Source: Zanthoxylum bungeanum (Eukaryota > Streptophyta > Magnoliopsida > Sapindales > Rutaceae). Taken from it: 64,000 nucleotides of DNA. Under the pieces are notes generated by a model, which was given only the letters and a program-made list of their open reading frames with translations, made no database searches and was not told the DNA's origin. The stretch lies in contig SKCR01047770.1 of assembly GCA_019454045.1 (NCBI GenBank), positions 43,455 to 107,454 of the forward strand, given 5' to 3'. Of the stretch, positions 49,369 to 60,520 are shown piece by piece; position 1 is the first letter of the stretch, and every line of letters begins with the position of its first letter. The position numbers and the translations under genes are program-made.

Positions 49369-50018
49369 TGTACGGGCCAAATTTGGGCACAGGGGTAAAA
49401 TCATCATTTCGCTTCCGAACCAGCAAGCATTAAAACCCCAAAGGCCCGACACCAATCACCCATCAGTCTAAAGAACCCAAAACAGAGAAAGCCCATTTGT
49501 AAGCTTATATTGGTCCAAGTGATTTCACAAGCCCATACCCAAGAAAATATCTGACCAAAATGGCCTCCTAACTTATCAGTTGCCAACCCAAAAACGCCTG
49601 AACTCATAACTCCCCCCTCATGGATCAACCGTTTCCAGCATCCAACAGACAAACAATTAATGTATTAAATAAGCACACCTCCCAAGAGCATATAAATAGA
49701 AGGGGTAATCCACAAGCAGATGGCATAGTTTTTCCACCAGAAGTCTTAGCTCTCAAACTTGAGCTCTCAAAGCCTCTTACTCTATAAATACCGGCCCACC
49801 GCCCTCACGGCAGTCAACGGAGGTCAATGTAACCTCGGACCTTGCTTTTCCTTATTACCGTTCGTCTCCACTACTGATTTGAGCGTCGGAGTACCTACGG
49901 CACCCACCACACCGGTAGGCAGTACTCACCGCTCATTCTACCTTTATTTTGTAGGATCCATAGTGTCTCATGCTACAAATTCTCGATTGTGGACCTCGGA
50001 CGAAAATCAGCGTCCACA
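49369..50018 (+). repeat. 3' LTR of element A (650 bp)
   Basis: Starts TGTACGGGCCAAATTTGGG after a purine tract (49351-49368) and ends CAGCGTCCACA. TATAAATA is at 49691. A segment at about 49770-49917, with a second TATA-like CTATAAATACC, is absent from the 5' LTR and accounts for the length difference. Confidence 0.88.
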
Positions 50019-50647
50019 ATAATCAAAATAAGGAATTATAAATATTTTATGAAATTAATCACGATTACATACAAAATAAATTTAATAATGTAACAAATAT
50101 AATATATAAAATAATAACATAACATGATCAAACTTAAAAAAATTCAACAAATAAAATTATTCAATTAATTCAATTTTTAACTTTTTTTGGCTAAAAATTA
50201 TTTAATTTCGGTTCAGTTTGTTTTTTAGTTTAAAAAATTGAACAGTTATTTTTAAAATTAAAAATTTATCATTTCGGTTCAGTTTTTTCGATTCGATTCA
50301 GTTTTTTTAATTTCAATATTTTTGTCCACCCCATGTGCAAACACCTAAAAAGTAACTTAAGAGCGAATATACAGAATTTTCATCTACCCATTTAAAGTTA
50401 TGAAAAAATTACATTTTATATCCAAAGACTAATAATCATATAAATTTTACTCCAAAAAATTAGTTATGAAAATGACATTTCTCAATTAAATAAAAAAAAA
50501 TTAATTATTTGGATGTAAAATGTTCATTTTCCTTAACTTGAGGTTGACATATGATAATTTTCAAAAATCAAGTGTATTTTCGAATTTTAGCTATTTTTTA
50601 GTGTGCAGATAATGATTTCCCTTAAATTAATACTCTTTCCATATTAG
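50019..50647. other. AT-rich flank with a possible degraded MITE end
   Basis: No gene is present. From about 50165 to 50332 the sequence has repeated 'TTTCGGTTCAGTTT' motifs and ends 'TTTTGTCCACCCC', which looks like a hAT-type terminus. The partner end was not found. Confidence 0.45.
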
Positions 50648-50854
50648 TGCAATGGTGAAGCCACATATATTCTTGTGAGCGCAATCACCATCACTCAACC
50701 CAAAAAATTATTTAAATATCTCCTATAAATTAATGAAAAGTTTAGTTTGTTAATGAAATAATTTTGATTTGTCCCCATTAAAATGAGAAACATCTATCAC
50801 TTTTTGTGAAAATCAAATTTTACCTTATTGAATTAAAGTTCTGGCTTCGCCACT
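50648..50854. mobile_element. MITE (207 bp)
   Basis: A 7-bp duplication ATATTAG lies at 50641-50647 and 50855-50861. Imperfect inverted ends are present: ATGGTGAAGCCAC near the left end and the complement of CTGGCTTCGCCACT at the right end. The right end resembles the common plant 'AGTGGCGGAGCCAGAA' repeat. No coding capacity. Confidence 0.7.
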
Positions 50855-51157
50855 ATATTAGAGAATCGGAGAATAGAAAATACAGCTATTACCTTATACG
50901 TAGGGGTGAATTATGATTTTTCTCTCCAACAATATAACTTATATATATCCTACATCAACTTTTGGTGACCACAGTCCCTACATATATGATAGAGAAAGAT
51001 GTCATTTATGCAATCCAATATTATCAACTCATTTATTAATATATTATCGTTTTTTTAAATAAATTATCATTCCATTTGGTGAAATGAATTTAAAATATAT
51101 TAATATTTTATATTAGATATTAGGTATGTAGGTATATTGTAGAAATAAATCCTCTTA

Positions 51158-51420
51158 TTATCTATGTGTCGAGATGGATTCTTTTAACCATATCACCATT
51201 ATGATGTGAAAAACGTCATCTTTCATGATGTAATAATGAACATATCTTTCCATCATTAACCCTCTTCCAATTTCTAAGCCATTCAATAGTAAATTTGGGA
51301 TATTTTGATATTTTATCAACAAAAAGAAAATAAGGAAAACAATATACACCATCTATTTCTTTAGAATACTCATACGATAGTGAAGCTTTATACAGCGAGG
51401 CAGCCATAATTGCTGAAGAC
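51158..51420 (-). pseudogene. hAT TTF-type zinc-finger transposase fragment
   Basis: The minus strand encodes YEYSKEIDGVYCFPYFLFVD and then a block with IEWLRNWKRVNDGK. This is the TTF-type finger block of plant hAT-like transposases (..D-x2-YC-x-PC-x-LF..F..W..). The second Cys is Tyr here (CFPY for CFPC). It begins and ends abruptly and stops at HHER. It is a relic. Confidence 0.65.
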
Positions 51421-51686
51421 AGAAAATAGTTATATGATGTTTGGCTCATAGACTTAGGGGCTATGGCATATGACCTCTAGGAGAGAATGGTTCCATCAAT
51501 TTGAACCTATCTCATGAGAATCTGTGTTCATGGGGGCTGATAATGCCTTAGAGATTGCTGATATTAGAAACATCAAATTGAAGATGTATGATGATACTGT
51601 CGGAACTATCCAAGAGGTGAGGCATGTGAAATGTCTAAAGAATAATCTATTTCCTTTGGGACAATTAGATAGCATTAGGTGTAAAA

Positions 51687-53307
51687 TAGGGGTGAGCTCG
51701 AAAAGGATGGTTTGGCGGTGGGGTTTCCAACGATTCCAAAAAAAACTGGTTTAGGTTCTGAGTGAAACCCGAACCTATCCGGAAAAAATCGGTTCATAAC
51801 TAAATGGAATCAAAACTTACCCAATTAAATAGGGTACCATATTAATTGGTTCTAATTCGATTCTGGTTCAGTTCCGATCCGATTCTGATTTACCCTATTT
51901 ATTCATTATTATCAAACTTTCAAATGTAATTATTTCTCACACTTGAATATTACATAATATTCTTGGCAATTGTCCATACAGAAATAACACAATAAATAAA
52001 ACTGCATATTGCATAATATTTTTGACTAAATCCTTAATATTATTATAGGTTCCAACAATACATTTCAGTTCTAGCACCAATGAGTATACAACAACAACAT
52101 ATTCCAGCAGACAATAACATCTAATATCAGCAGCAACAGTAAACAGCAGGCAACAATAACATATTCCAGCAGACAGCAGCAACAAGCAGTAACAACAAAC
52201 AATACCTGATGTCACTTTGTATGATAAAACCTTTTCGCAATAATTGTATTTTGTATGTTCACATATCCCAGTATCTGGATTAGTGGAACGCTCATAATAG
52301 TCCCACATATTGGATGTATTTTTGCAAACTCGAGATAACTTCAAAGTCCATCATTAGCATCCATCTTTGATAGCGGTGAAAAAAATAAACATCAACCATT
52401 GTTATCAAATATGATACATTTCAAATGAAGCATTCAAAAATAATACTAAGCACAAAAAGCTCCTATAAAATTCACATGGACATATTTACACAAAGACATA
52501 CCCATTGAAGAGATCAAAAGATTTACGGATTCAAATTGAAGATACCCATCAGAAGCTCAAATTCATAAATTCCCTCATGTGTTTTATTTTCTTTAGCTCA
52601 TTTCAATGATGTAATAATTAAGAGACGAAGTATTCATAAATATGAAAAAAAATATATAATAAATCAAAAGACAAGATACAAACAAATACATTGAACAAAA
52701 CATACATAATCAATGAAGACAAAAACTAAATAACTCAAAAACCAAAATTACTTAAAAATGAAATAGTTGGCGAAGAAAAAGATGGAGTTTTATATAGAAG
52801 TTGAATTTGTATGTCAATTCTAATAGAAAAAAATAACAAGTTCAACACAACGAGAGAAAGTGAATTCGCGTATCGAAAAAAGTACCAAGTTCAATATAAG
52901 AGAGCACAGAGCAGCTAAGTGTAAGAAAATAACAAAAACCACTAGCACCGATAGGGAAATCAAAGAGCCAAACCTTTGCCAGCGGCGAGAGATAGAGATA
53001 TGGGGAGAAAAGAAAAGCTAAGACTATGCTATCAGCAGAGAGTCTGATATGATATTTATATATCAGATGCAAAACGACGTTGTTTTGAACCTAAACCGAT
53101 TATGAAATTGGTTTTAAATTGGGTTTTATAATTGGTTCTAAATTCAATTCCCAAAATAGATTTCGGTCCGGTTAAATAGTCCGGTTCCGATTCCGCTCAT
53201 GATAGAGCCGGGACCGGACAATTTAAATTTGGTTCTTCCATTTTGGAACCAGAATCGATCTAGTTCCAACCAATTTCGGGTAGAACCAGAATTGATGCTC
53301 AGCCCTA
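51687..53307 (-). mobile_element. hAT-type element (1621 bp) in Copia relic H
   Basis: Inverted ends TAGGGGTGAGC and (reverse complement) TAGGGCTGAGC are present. The 8-bp duplication is GTGTAAAA (51679-51686) and GTGAAAAA (53308-53315), 7 of 8 matching. Both subterminal regions are rich in GGTTC/GAACC motifs. The interior is AT-rich and holds a BED-finger relic. No catalytic domain is seen, so it is non-autonomous. Confidence 0.82.
51937..52344 (-). pseudogene. BED-type zinc-finger relic inside the hAT element
   Basis: The minus strand frame starts KLSRVCKNTSNMWDYYERS. It continues TKYNYCEKVLSYKVTSGI, where a BED finger would have AKCNYCGKxLSYKxxxGTSHL. The first Cys is replaced and the His pair is lost as the frame enters a CAG/CTG-type repeat translated as Cys/Leu-rich residues. 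It is consistent with the N-terminus of a hAT transposase. Confidence 0.5.
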
Positions 53308-55409
53308 GTGAAAAACTAATGTGGAAAATGGGATCATGAAGATAGTAAAAGGCGTGCTTGTACTAATTAAGGCAAAAAAGTTGTAAATATGTGCATACTT
53401 AATGGAGAAACACTGCAGAAAGCAGATTCATATGCCGCATCAGCTACTTTAGACCAAGAGTCAATGATAATATGACATCACAAATTAAGCCACATGTCAG
53501 AATGAGATTTGAAGATTCTCTCTGATCGTAAGCTACTTATTGGGCTCAAATCAGTCTATCTACCTTTTTATGAGCGTTGTGTTATGAGTAAGCAGCATAG
53601 ATTGAAGTTCAATATACCCAGTTCTAGAAGTAAATAATTTATAGAATTGATCCATTCTGATATTTGGCAAGCACCAGTGATGTCCTTAGGGGAGCGAGGT
53701 ACTTTGTATCTTTCATTGATGATTACTCCATGAGATGTTGGGTGCATCCTATAAAGAATAAGTCAAATATGTTTGCAGTTTTCAAAATGTTTAAAGCGCG
53801 AATAGAACTTGAATTTAGAAAGCGGATCAAGTGTTTGAGGACTGATAATATAGGAGAATATATTGGTGATGAATTTAATACATTCTTTCAACAAGAAGAC
53901 ATCAAGCGATAATTCAGCATAACTTACACGTCTTAACAGAATGGAGTAGCAAAAGGAATGAACGGAACTTTGTTGGATAGAACAAGAGCTATGTTGAGTA
54001 TTGCTAATTTGGCCAAGTCATTTTGGGGCAGAAGCAATCAAAACAACATGTTATGTGATAAATCGATCACCATCAATGGCAATCGAGTTGAAGACATTAA
54101 TGGAGATGTGGATCGGGAAGCCAGTTGATTATTCTCATCTTCATACATTTGAAAGTCATATGTATGAATGTACAATGCCCAATAAACAACGAAACTAGAT
54201 CCAAAATCAAGGAAGTGCTTTTTCTTGGGATATGTTGATGAAGTTAAGGGGTATTGCCTATGGGATCCCACTACCCATAAGGTTGTCATAGCAGAGATGT
54301 GATATTTACAAAAGATAAACCGCAAAGCACAAATAGAAATAATAGCACTATAAAATAGAAACTAGAGACTACGAAAGTACAAATGGAATATAATCTAAAA
54401 AAAGAACATTTAACATCTTCGAAAGAAACATCGGAGCATGAAGTACAAGAACCAGTTGAGTCTGAGACTCAAAAAGTTCATCGATCAACTAGTGAAAGAA
54501 GAAAATCGGTATGGCACTTAGATTATGTCACAGAGGCTCATATTGTATATTGTCTTCTAAATGATTGTGAAGAGCTATCGAATTTCCAAGAAGCTTCCAA
54601 TAGCCAATATACTTTTCTGTGGATGGAGGCAATATATGAAGAAATTGAAGCCTTATATAAAAATAAGACGTAACAGCTGGTTATTTTACCATGTGGAAGG
54701 AAAGTCATTGAAAAAATATAGGTTTACGAGATTAAACGAGATGGTAATGAACAAGTGGAGCGGTATCATGCGAAATTGATGGTAAAAGATTATACTTAGA
54801 AAGAATGCATTGATTTCAATGAGATATTTTCCCCTGTAGTATGACTCAGTACAATCAGAGTAGTATTAGTTATTTGTGCTAGATTTGACCTACATCTAGA
54901 GCAGTTAGATGTGAAGACAACTTTTCTTCATGGAGAACTTAGAGAAAAGATTTATATGCTCCAACTAAAAGGATTTATAGATGAAGAAAAAAAGAACTTG
55001 GATTTCAGGTTGACAAATCTATGTATGGTCTTAAACAAAAGCCGATGTATTAGTATAAGAGATTTGATTCCTATATCATGAGCCCTAGATACAACAAACT
55101 TAGTTCAGACCATTGTACATACTATAAAAGGTCTGAAGGTGATAATGATTTCATTTTTTTACTATTATCGTAGATGACAGGTTGGTAGCAGGCCCCAACA
55201 AAGATTGAGTCCAAGAACTGAAGGCATAATTGGCTAAGGAGTTTGTTGTGAAGGACTTGGGACCAGCAAATAAGATTCTATGGATGTAAATTTACCAAGA
55301 CGAAAATAATAAGAAGATTTTTCTCAGAAGAATTACTTCAGGAAAATTTTGTGGAAATTCAATATGCCATAGAACCAATCGTGTCATATGGATCAGAGGT
55401 ATTATCCTT

Positions 55410-57695
55410 GTGTAAATATAATATTATAATAGTTGTAAATTAGTTTACGATTAATATAATGACAATCCTAAACATTTTGCATCGGTTTAGTTGCTATTAT
55501 ATACATTATGCAAAATTTGATCCCGTGATATATTATGTTTCGATACTTTATCTGTAAAAGATTGTAGATATGAGAAGTGAGTTTCGATTTAAATACATCT
55601 AAATCTGTTCCCGGTTGAGGTGATTTCATTAGTGATGATCACATCGCATGGCTGATATATTTTTGATGCTGCCATAAATCAGTAATTGGTATTGATATTT
55701 GGGTGACGAGTCTCACGTCACAAGAGCATGAACATGGGTAATGTATTTGAGAAACATGTTACTAAACGTGACCAAACGCGACGAATCACATGAGCGAATA
55801 TTCGCAGTCAATGATTCATCGCAAAACCGTACTAGTATACCACTAGTCCTTTGACCTGAAATGTCACAGTTGCCGTCTGCATTGAGACACATCGTTCACT
55901 TGTGTATATATCACCAGACTAATCAAGCCTTGTGAAAGAAGCTTGTTGGCAATGTGTTATTAATGTATGAGGACATGTGATGATCATGAATGAATTTGTT
56001 GGTTCAGACACTGGAGCTTGAGATCTTATGCTGGAATGTCATACACGGGGATCAAATCTCTGATCCGAGTACACGACTTTCGAAAATGTATTTTACGGAT
56101 ACATGTATCCCGTATATGACTGATTTCCTTATCCTATGATCGAGTTAGGGACTTGACAACTTCATGGCCCGTACTCGATCGATGGTCGACAGTCGAGTGA
56201 CTTTACTACATGTAAATACAACTAATGGGTTTATATGACATCTTGGGAACTTTTGTTGGAACAGGTTATACCGAAGTGATACGAATGTATTCGTATCGAC
56301 TCATGTCCAACTCACGGAGAACCCAGAGGGTCACACATTAACCGAATGACAGACGAATTAATTAAATTACTTCAATAAATGATCGTAAGATAATTTACGT
56401 GCTTTATCAGTAAAGTGTAAAATATTTTCAGGTGTTGACGCGTTAGCATTCGCTTATTCGGGAAATATTCTGATGATTTTAGAAATACCGTAAATGAGTT
56501 TGCGAACAGTTGGGAGACTATTAAAGATTTTTTGAAATAAAAAGATATTTGTGATTATAATATTTTAATATTATATTACAATATCTAAATATTTAATTAT
56601 TTTACACATGTCGAATTTTGATTTGGATAAGTGTCTAGTTCTTAAGTTTACACATGGTACCATATGATTTTGCCAAGTGTCAAGCTGACTATAAATACAT
56701 AATATTTGATTTTATATTTAAATTAAATATTTATTTATAAATAAATAAATAAGATATTTAGATATTTTATTTACTTTATTTTGGTAAATTTTGATTTGAC
56801 TATTTGTTAAAGTATTATGTTGACCACACTTGGCACCATGACTTGTTGACAAGTGTCAAGATCTTTTTAAATCCACCAAATTAGATATTTGATCAATGAT
56901 GTAGATTTAATTTGAAAGTACTTTAATTTTTATATTATTTATTTAATAAGATTAAATTAGATATTTGATTTTATTAAATATTTAATATTAAATAAATGTT
57001 AAAAATATATAATTTTACTTTATGTTAACCCATTGGCAAGTGACACATGGCAAATAAATTGTTACTTGCTATAGTAAGTTACTTAAAGATTAAAAGAAAT
57101 GCGAAATTCCATTGATACTTGCTATCAAAGGTGATGGTAATTGGTTACCCCTGGTCATAGGTCATTTTGTGTATGTAATACACAAAATAAAAAACAAAAC
57201 ATAATGAACAATACTAGGGAGCTCGGGCCCATGGCATGGAATAAAGGGAACAATTATTTTTGTTTTCCTTTGTGTTAGAGATAGAGCTTGAAAATGGAAA
57301 TAAAAAGAACTTGATTCATTTCAGTTTCCCCTTTAAAAGTTCATGTTAAGTCATTTCCTAAACCATAGGAAATTGATTTAAGCTAAAGAAAGTTTTGTGA
57401 AAATAGTTTTCAGAAGCTTTGGATAATCTCTAATAACAAATCAGAAGTTCCGTCAAGCCGATTCGGTGAGTGGATACGCTTGGAGGCAACTGGAGATAAT
57501 TTAGCTTTTCGGATGGAACTTACGAGAGGTATACTCGTTATAATCTTCTTTATATATATATGTGTGTCTCTTTTAATTGTGTTAAAAGAAAATTTTTAAA
57601 ACCCATTAAGATCGATTATAATCCTCCGCGATTTTTTCCTCATTGTTCGTTTGACGACCGTTGTCACGGGAAGGGAAATCTGTTTCCCCACTTCA
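55410..57695 (+). repeat. 5' LTR of Copia element G (left edge approximate)
   Basis: The right end is fixed by CCCCACTTCA followed by a Met-tRNA-type PBS at 57697. TATAAATA at about 56691 marks the promoter. The left edge, perhaps TGTGTAAATATA near 55410, is a guess, because the partner LTR lies beyond the window. No gene is present in this 2.3-kb stretch. Confidence 0.6.
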
Positions 57696-57696
57696 G

Positions 57697-57708
57697 TGGT
57701 ATCAAAGC
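57697..57708 (+). other. Primer-binding site of Copia G
   Basis: TGGTATCAAAGC differs at one base from the initiator-Met tRNA PBS of plant Copia elements. Confidence 0.8.
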
Positions 57709-58859
57709 CTTGACCATCTCTATGGCTTTTAAAGTGATATATATGACTATTCTTTAATTTATATTAATTAAATAATTTTGGGAGTTGTTTGGTTATTGGT
57801 TGTAAAATAATTGTTATTTCATGTATAGTATTCTCTAATAATATTATTAGATAATATTGTTGAAAATATCATGTAAATTGGAATTGTGATATTTTATGCA
57901 TAAATATGCCAATACATGATGTAACGACCAGTAATCTTGACTACTGTTACATTATGGGACGAGTGTTACATAATATAAATTATGTTATGTTTGGACACAT
58001 ATACACTCATGAAATGACCTTGGGGACAATCGGTAAATTTTTCGAGATTCTCATATGAGATGGTACGATGTTCCACTCTAGACAACTCATGGTATTTGGG
58101 CCATAAATTTCTCATACGAACTCTGATTTTTATGAATTTTATATTGTCAGAAATCTAAGATCGAGACCTACAACTTTCACATAAATATTTTTCTAAATTC
58201 GAATCAGAAGTAAGTCAAAAATATAGATAAAAAATCTAGATGAATAGTTCCCGAGGATGAATCTAAAGAATTCTCAAACTATCTCAATAATTCCAACTTT
58301 TTCATTTCAAACTTTTATAAATTAGTCAATTAACTCCCTCTTATATATAAGGGATACTATTCTCTAATCTTAAATTGAGAGAATAAGAAAGAAACGTGAG
58401 AAGAATAAGGAGGAGAAAGAAGAAGAATAAGAAGAAAGAAAGAAGAAAAAAGAAGAAGTAAATAAGAGGAAACAAATACCAATGATTATACATCAAGCAA
58501 AGAAGAAGAATAACAACTATGGAAGACTTGAAAGATGAAGGAAATCAAAGGAAATGAGGTAAAAAAATCTTGACCCAAATTTTAAGTTGTGGAGTTTTGA
58601 TAAAATAATGTTATGGTACTTTTGTTGACATGCTTGTAATTGCATTAAGGTGGTTAATGAGTTAAGAAATTGATCTTATTAAGAAATGATCAAGATATAA
58701 AGTTTAGATATTGAGTTAAGTTAAAATGTATAGAGTTGAAGAGTTATTTTGGTGGGAGAATACTGATATAGTATTCATGAAGATTAAAGTTTAAAGAAAT
58801 ACTTGTGTGAGAATTATAATATGAGGGTGTTGGAGATACTTTTGGATAAGATAGATATT

Positions 58860-59170
58860 GGGAAGCAAGTGTTGGGATCCTGAAAAATAGGCTGGCGTCA
58901 CGACGCGCACCCCCAGCGTCGTGACGCGTACTGGAGAATTTTCACAAATTCGGTTCTGAATTATGAGCGTCTCAACGTCCAAGGACTTGCGTCGCGATGC
59001 AGAAAGCAGAGGAGCTCACTGCGTTGAGTATGTCAAGACGCTCAGATCTTAGAGTCGCAACGCGTGTGTGAGTCACGACGCCCAACCCTAGCATCGCGAT
59101 GCAGAGACAGAGGATGTTCACTGGTTTATCAATATGTGTGGGCGTCGCGACGCGTGATCAGAATTCCCCC
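58860..59170. repeat. CpG-palindrome cluster in LTR E
   Basis: Variants of GCGTCGCGACGC occur at least seven times (GCGTCACGACGC, GCGTCGTGACGC, GCGTCGCGATGC, GCATCGCGATGC and a perfect copy near 59142). The differences are largely C/T or G/A at CpG positions. Confidence 0.8.
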
Positions 59171-60520
59171 AAATCAGTTTTAATTCATTCTAGTTTCACC
59201 CTAGCGTGTTATAGGCCACCCTAAGGGTCTCGTTTCAGCTCGCGTACATGCATTACATTATGACATAGTATGATACGCCTTGAAGTGATAACAACTACTT
59301 GAATAGATAAATTTAGCCTAATTTCGTAATGCATTCCTCAGTCCATTTTCTAATCAGATTATCTATTATAGATCATCGCAAGAACCGTAATTTCCTTCGG
59401 CAAAGTGAATAATGCCAGCCAGATTCCAAATATGTGAGTGGACACTTTTTTCTTAAGTTGATTTCCATTATATCATTTCTAATATCAGACTTACTTTTTC
59501 GCATTTAGGACGTTAGCCGAGTTTTCTTTCAGATATGTTTTGATAAAAGATGATTTAAGAAAGGATTTAGAAAGATGATGATTTTATGATTTCGAGGCAT
59601 GGGGGAAAAATCCACCTCAGTATGTAGCTTGACTCAGATGTGGAATTGACGGATTCAGATATCGTGTGCATATGCAGTTTAGGACTAGAGATGAAAGATG
59701 CCTCTAGATCCTAGATTCAGAGTTTGGAGGGTAACATAGATCCGCACCCCGGCTCCAGATTTATGGCTTGGGGGACGTCGATACACAACGCCCTAAGACC
59801 ACCAGATTGCAGGGCTAGAGGGACGGTAATACGTAACGCCCCTAGAACCTAGTTTCAGGGACATGTAGTGGCATGCTTTGGGGGACGACGATACATAACG
59901 CCACAATATCATGTATATGCACTCCTGGTTCTAGTTAGGCGTATGCGGGGACATCAATACGTAACAACCCCATGCGTCAGGTTTTTTAGCAGACTTTCAG
60001 ATAAAGAGTTTTCAGAAATAAGATTTTCAGAGATAGCCTTACAGAAAAGATGATTTCAAGAAAAAGTTTTCATAAGAAACTGTTTTACGAGAGTTTCTGA
60101 AATTTCAGACCAGAATTAGTTTTCAAAAAAGATTTATAGAAATAATGTTGTTTCAAATAAGGAAAGTGATTTCAAAAAAATGATTTGAGATAAATTTGAT
60201 TATAGAACCATGGATCTTCCAAAAGTACTTGAGTTCCTATTTTTATTTTAACTGTTCACTCATTTAGGTCGTTCAAACGATCTAACTCCCCCACTCCCAG
60301 TTTCTTTATTTTGTAGGTCACCTGAAGGACAAGCTTGAGATGATGGATAATGATGACAGTCACTAAGGTGTTCGGTCCACCAAGTCAAGTAAGAGATAGT
60401 GTCCAGTCATGTCAAATAAAGTCCATTTCCGGATATTTATAAACTAAAGTTGTGTATAAGTATTCAGTGTAAAGTTGTTAAGATAAATGATGTCGAGTAT
60501 TTATTTGTGTGTGTATTGTT

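Larger units (their letters stand above)
18033..50018 (+). mobile_element. Gypsy element A (non-autonomous), outer shell of the nest
   Basis: Related LTRs at 18033-18540 and 49369-50018 bound the element. The 5-bp flanks are ATAAC and ATAAT (one mismatch). After the 5' LTR comes a primer-binding site, then a gag frame that is cut at 19107 by Copia B and resumes at 43420. Without its insertions the interior is about 5 kb. It holds a short gag and several families of tandem repeats, with no protease, RT or integrase. It therefore looks like a non-autonomous element dependent on another family member. Confidence 0.85.
51390..55400 (+). pseudogene. Copia relic H (protease to RT), split by a hAT element
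   Basis: Protease lies at 51430-51686 (DVWLIDLGAMAYDL, a decayed D-S/T-G site, then DVRHV-like EVRHVKCLKNNLFPLGQLDS). After the hAT insertion the frame continues at 53316 (ENGIMKIVKGVLVLIK in part). Integrase follows with a decayed LIHSDIW near 53645, ARYFVSFIDDYS at 53688-53725, RIKCLRTDN near 53825 and SPSMAIELKT near 54070. RT has FSPVV near 54828, LDVKTTFLHGELREKIYML near 54905 and a decayed YVDD site near 55160. More than a dozen stops and shifts are present. No LTRs could be assigned, and the 3' end fades at about 55400. Confidence 0.85.
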
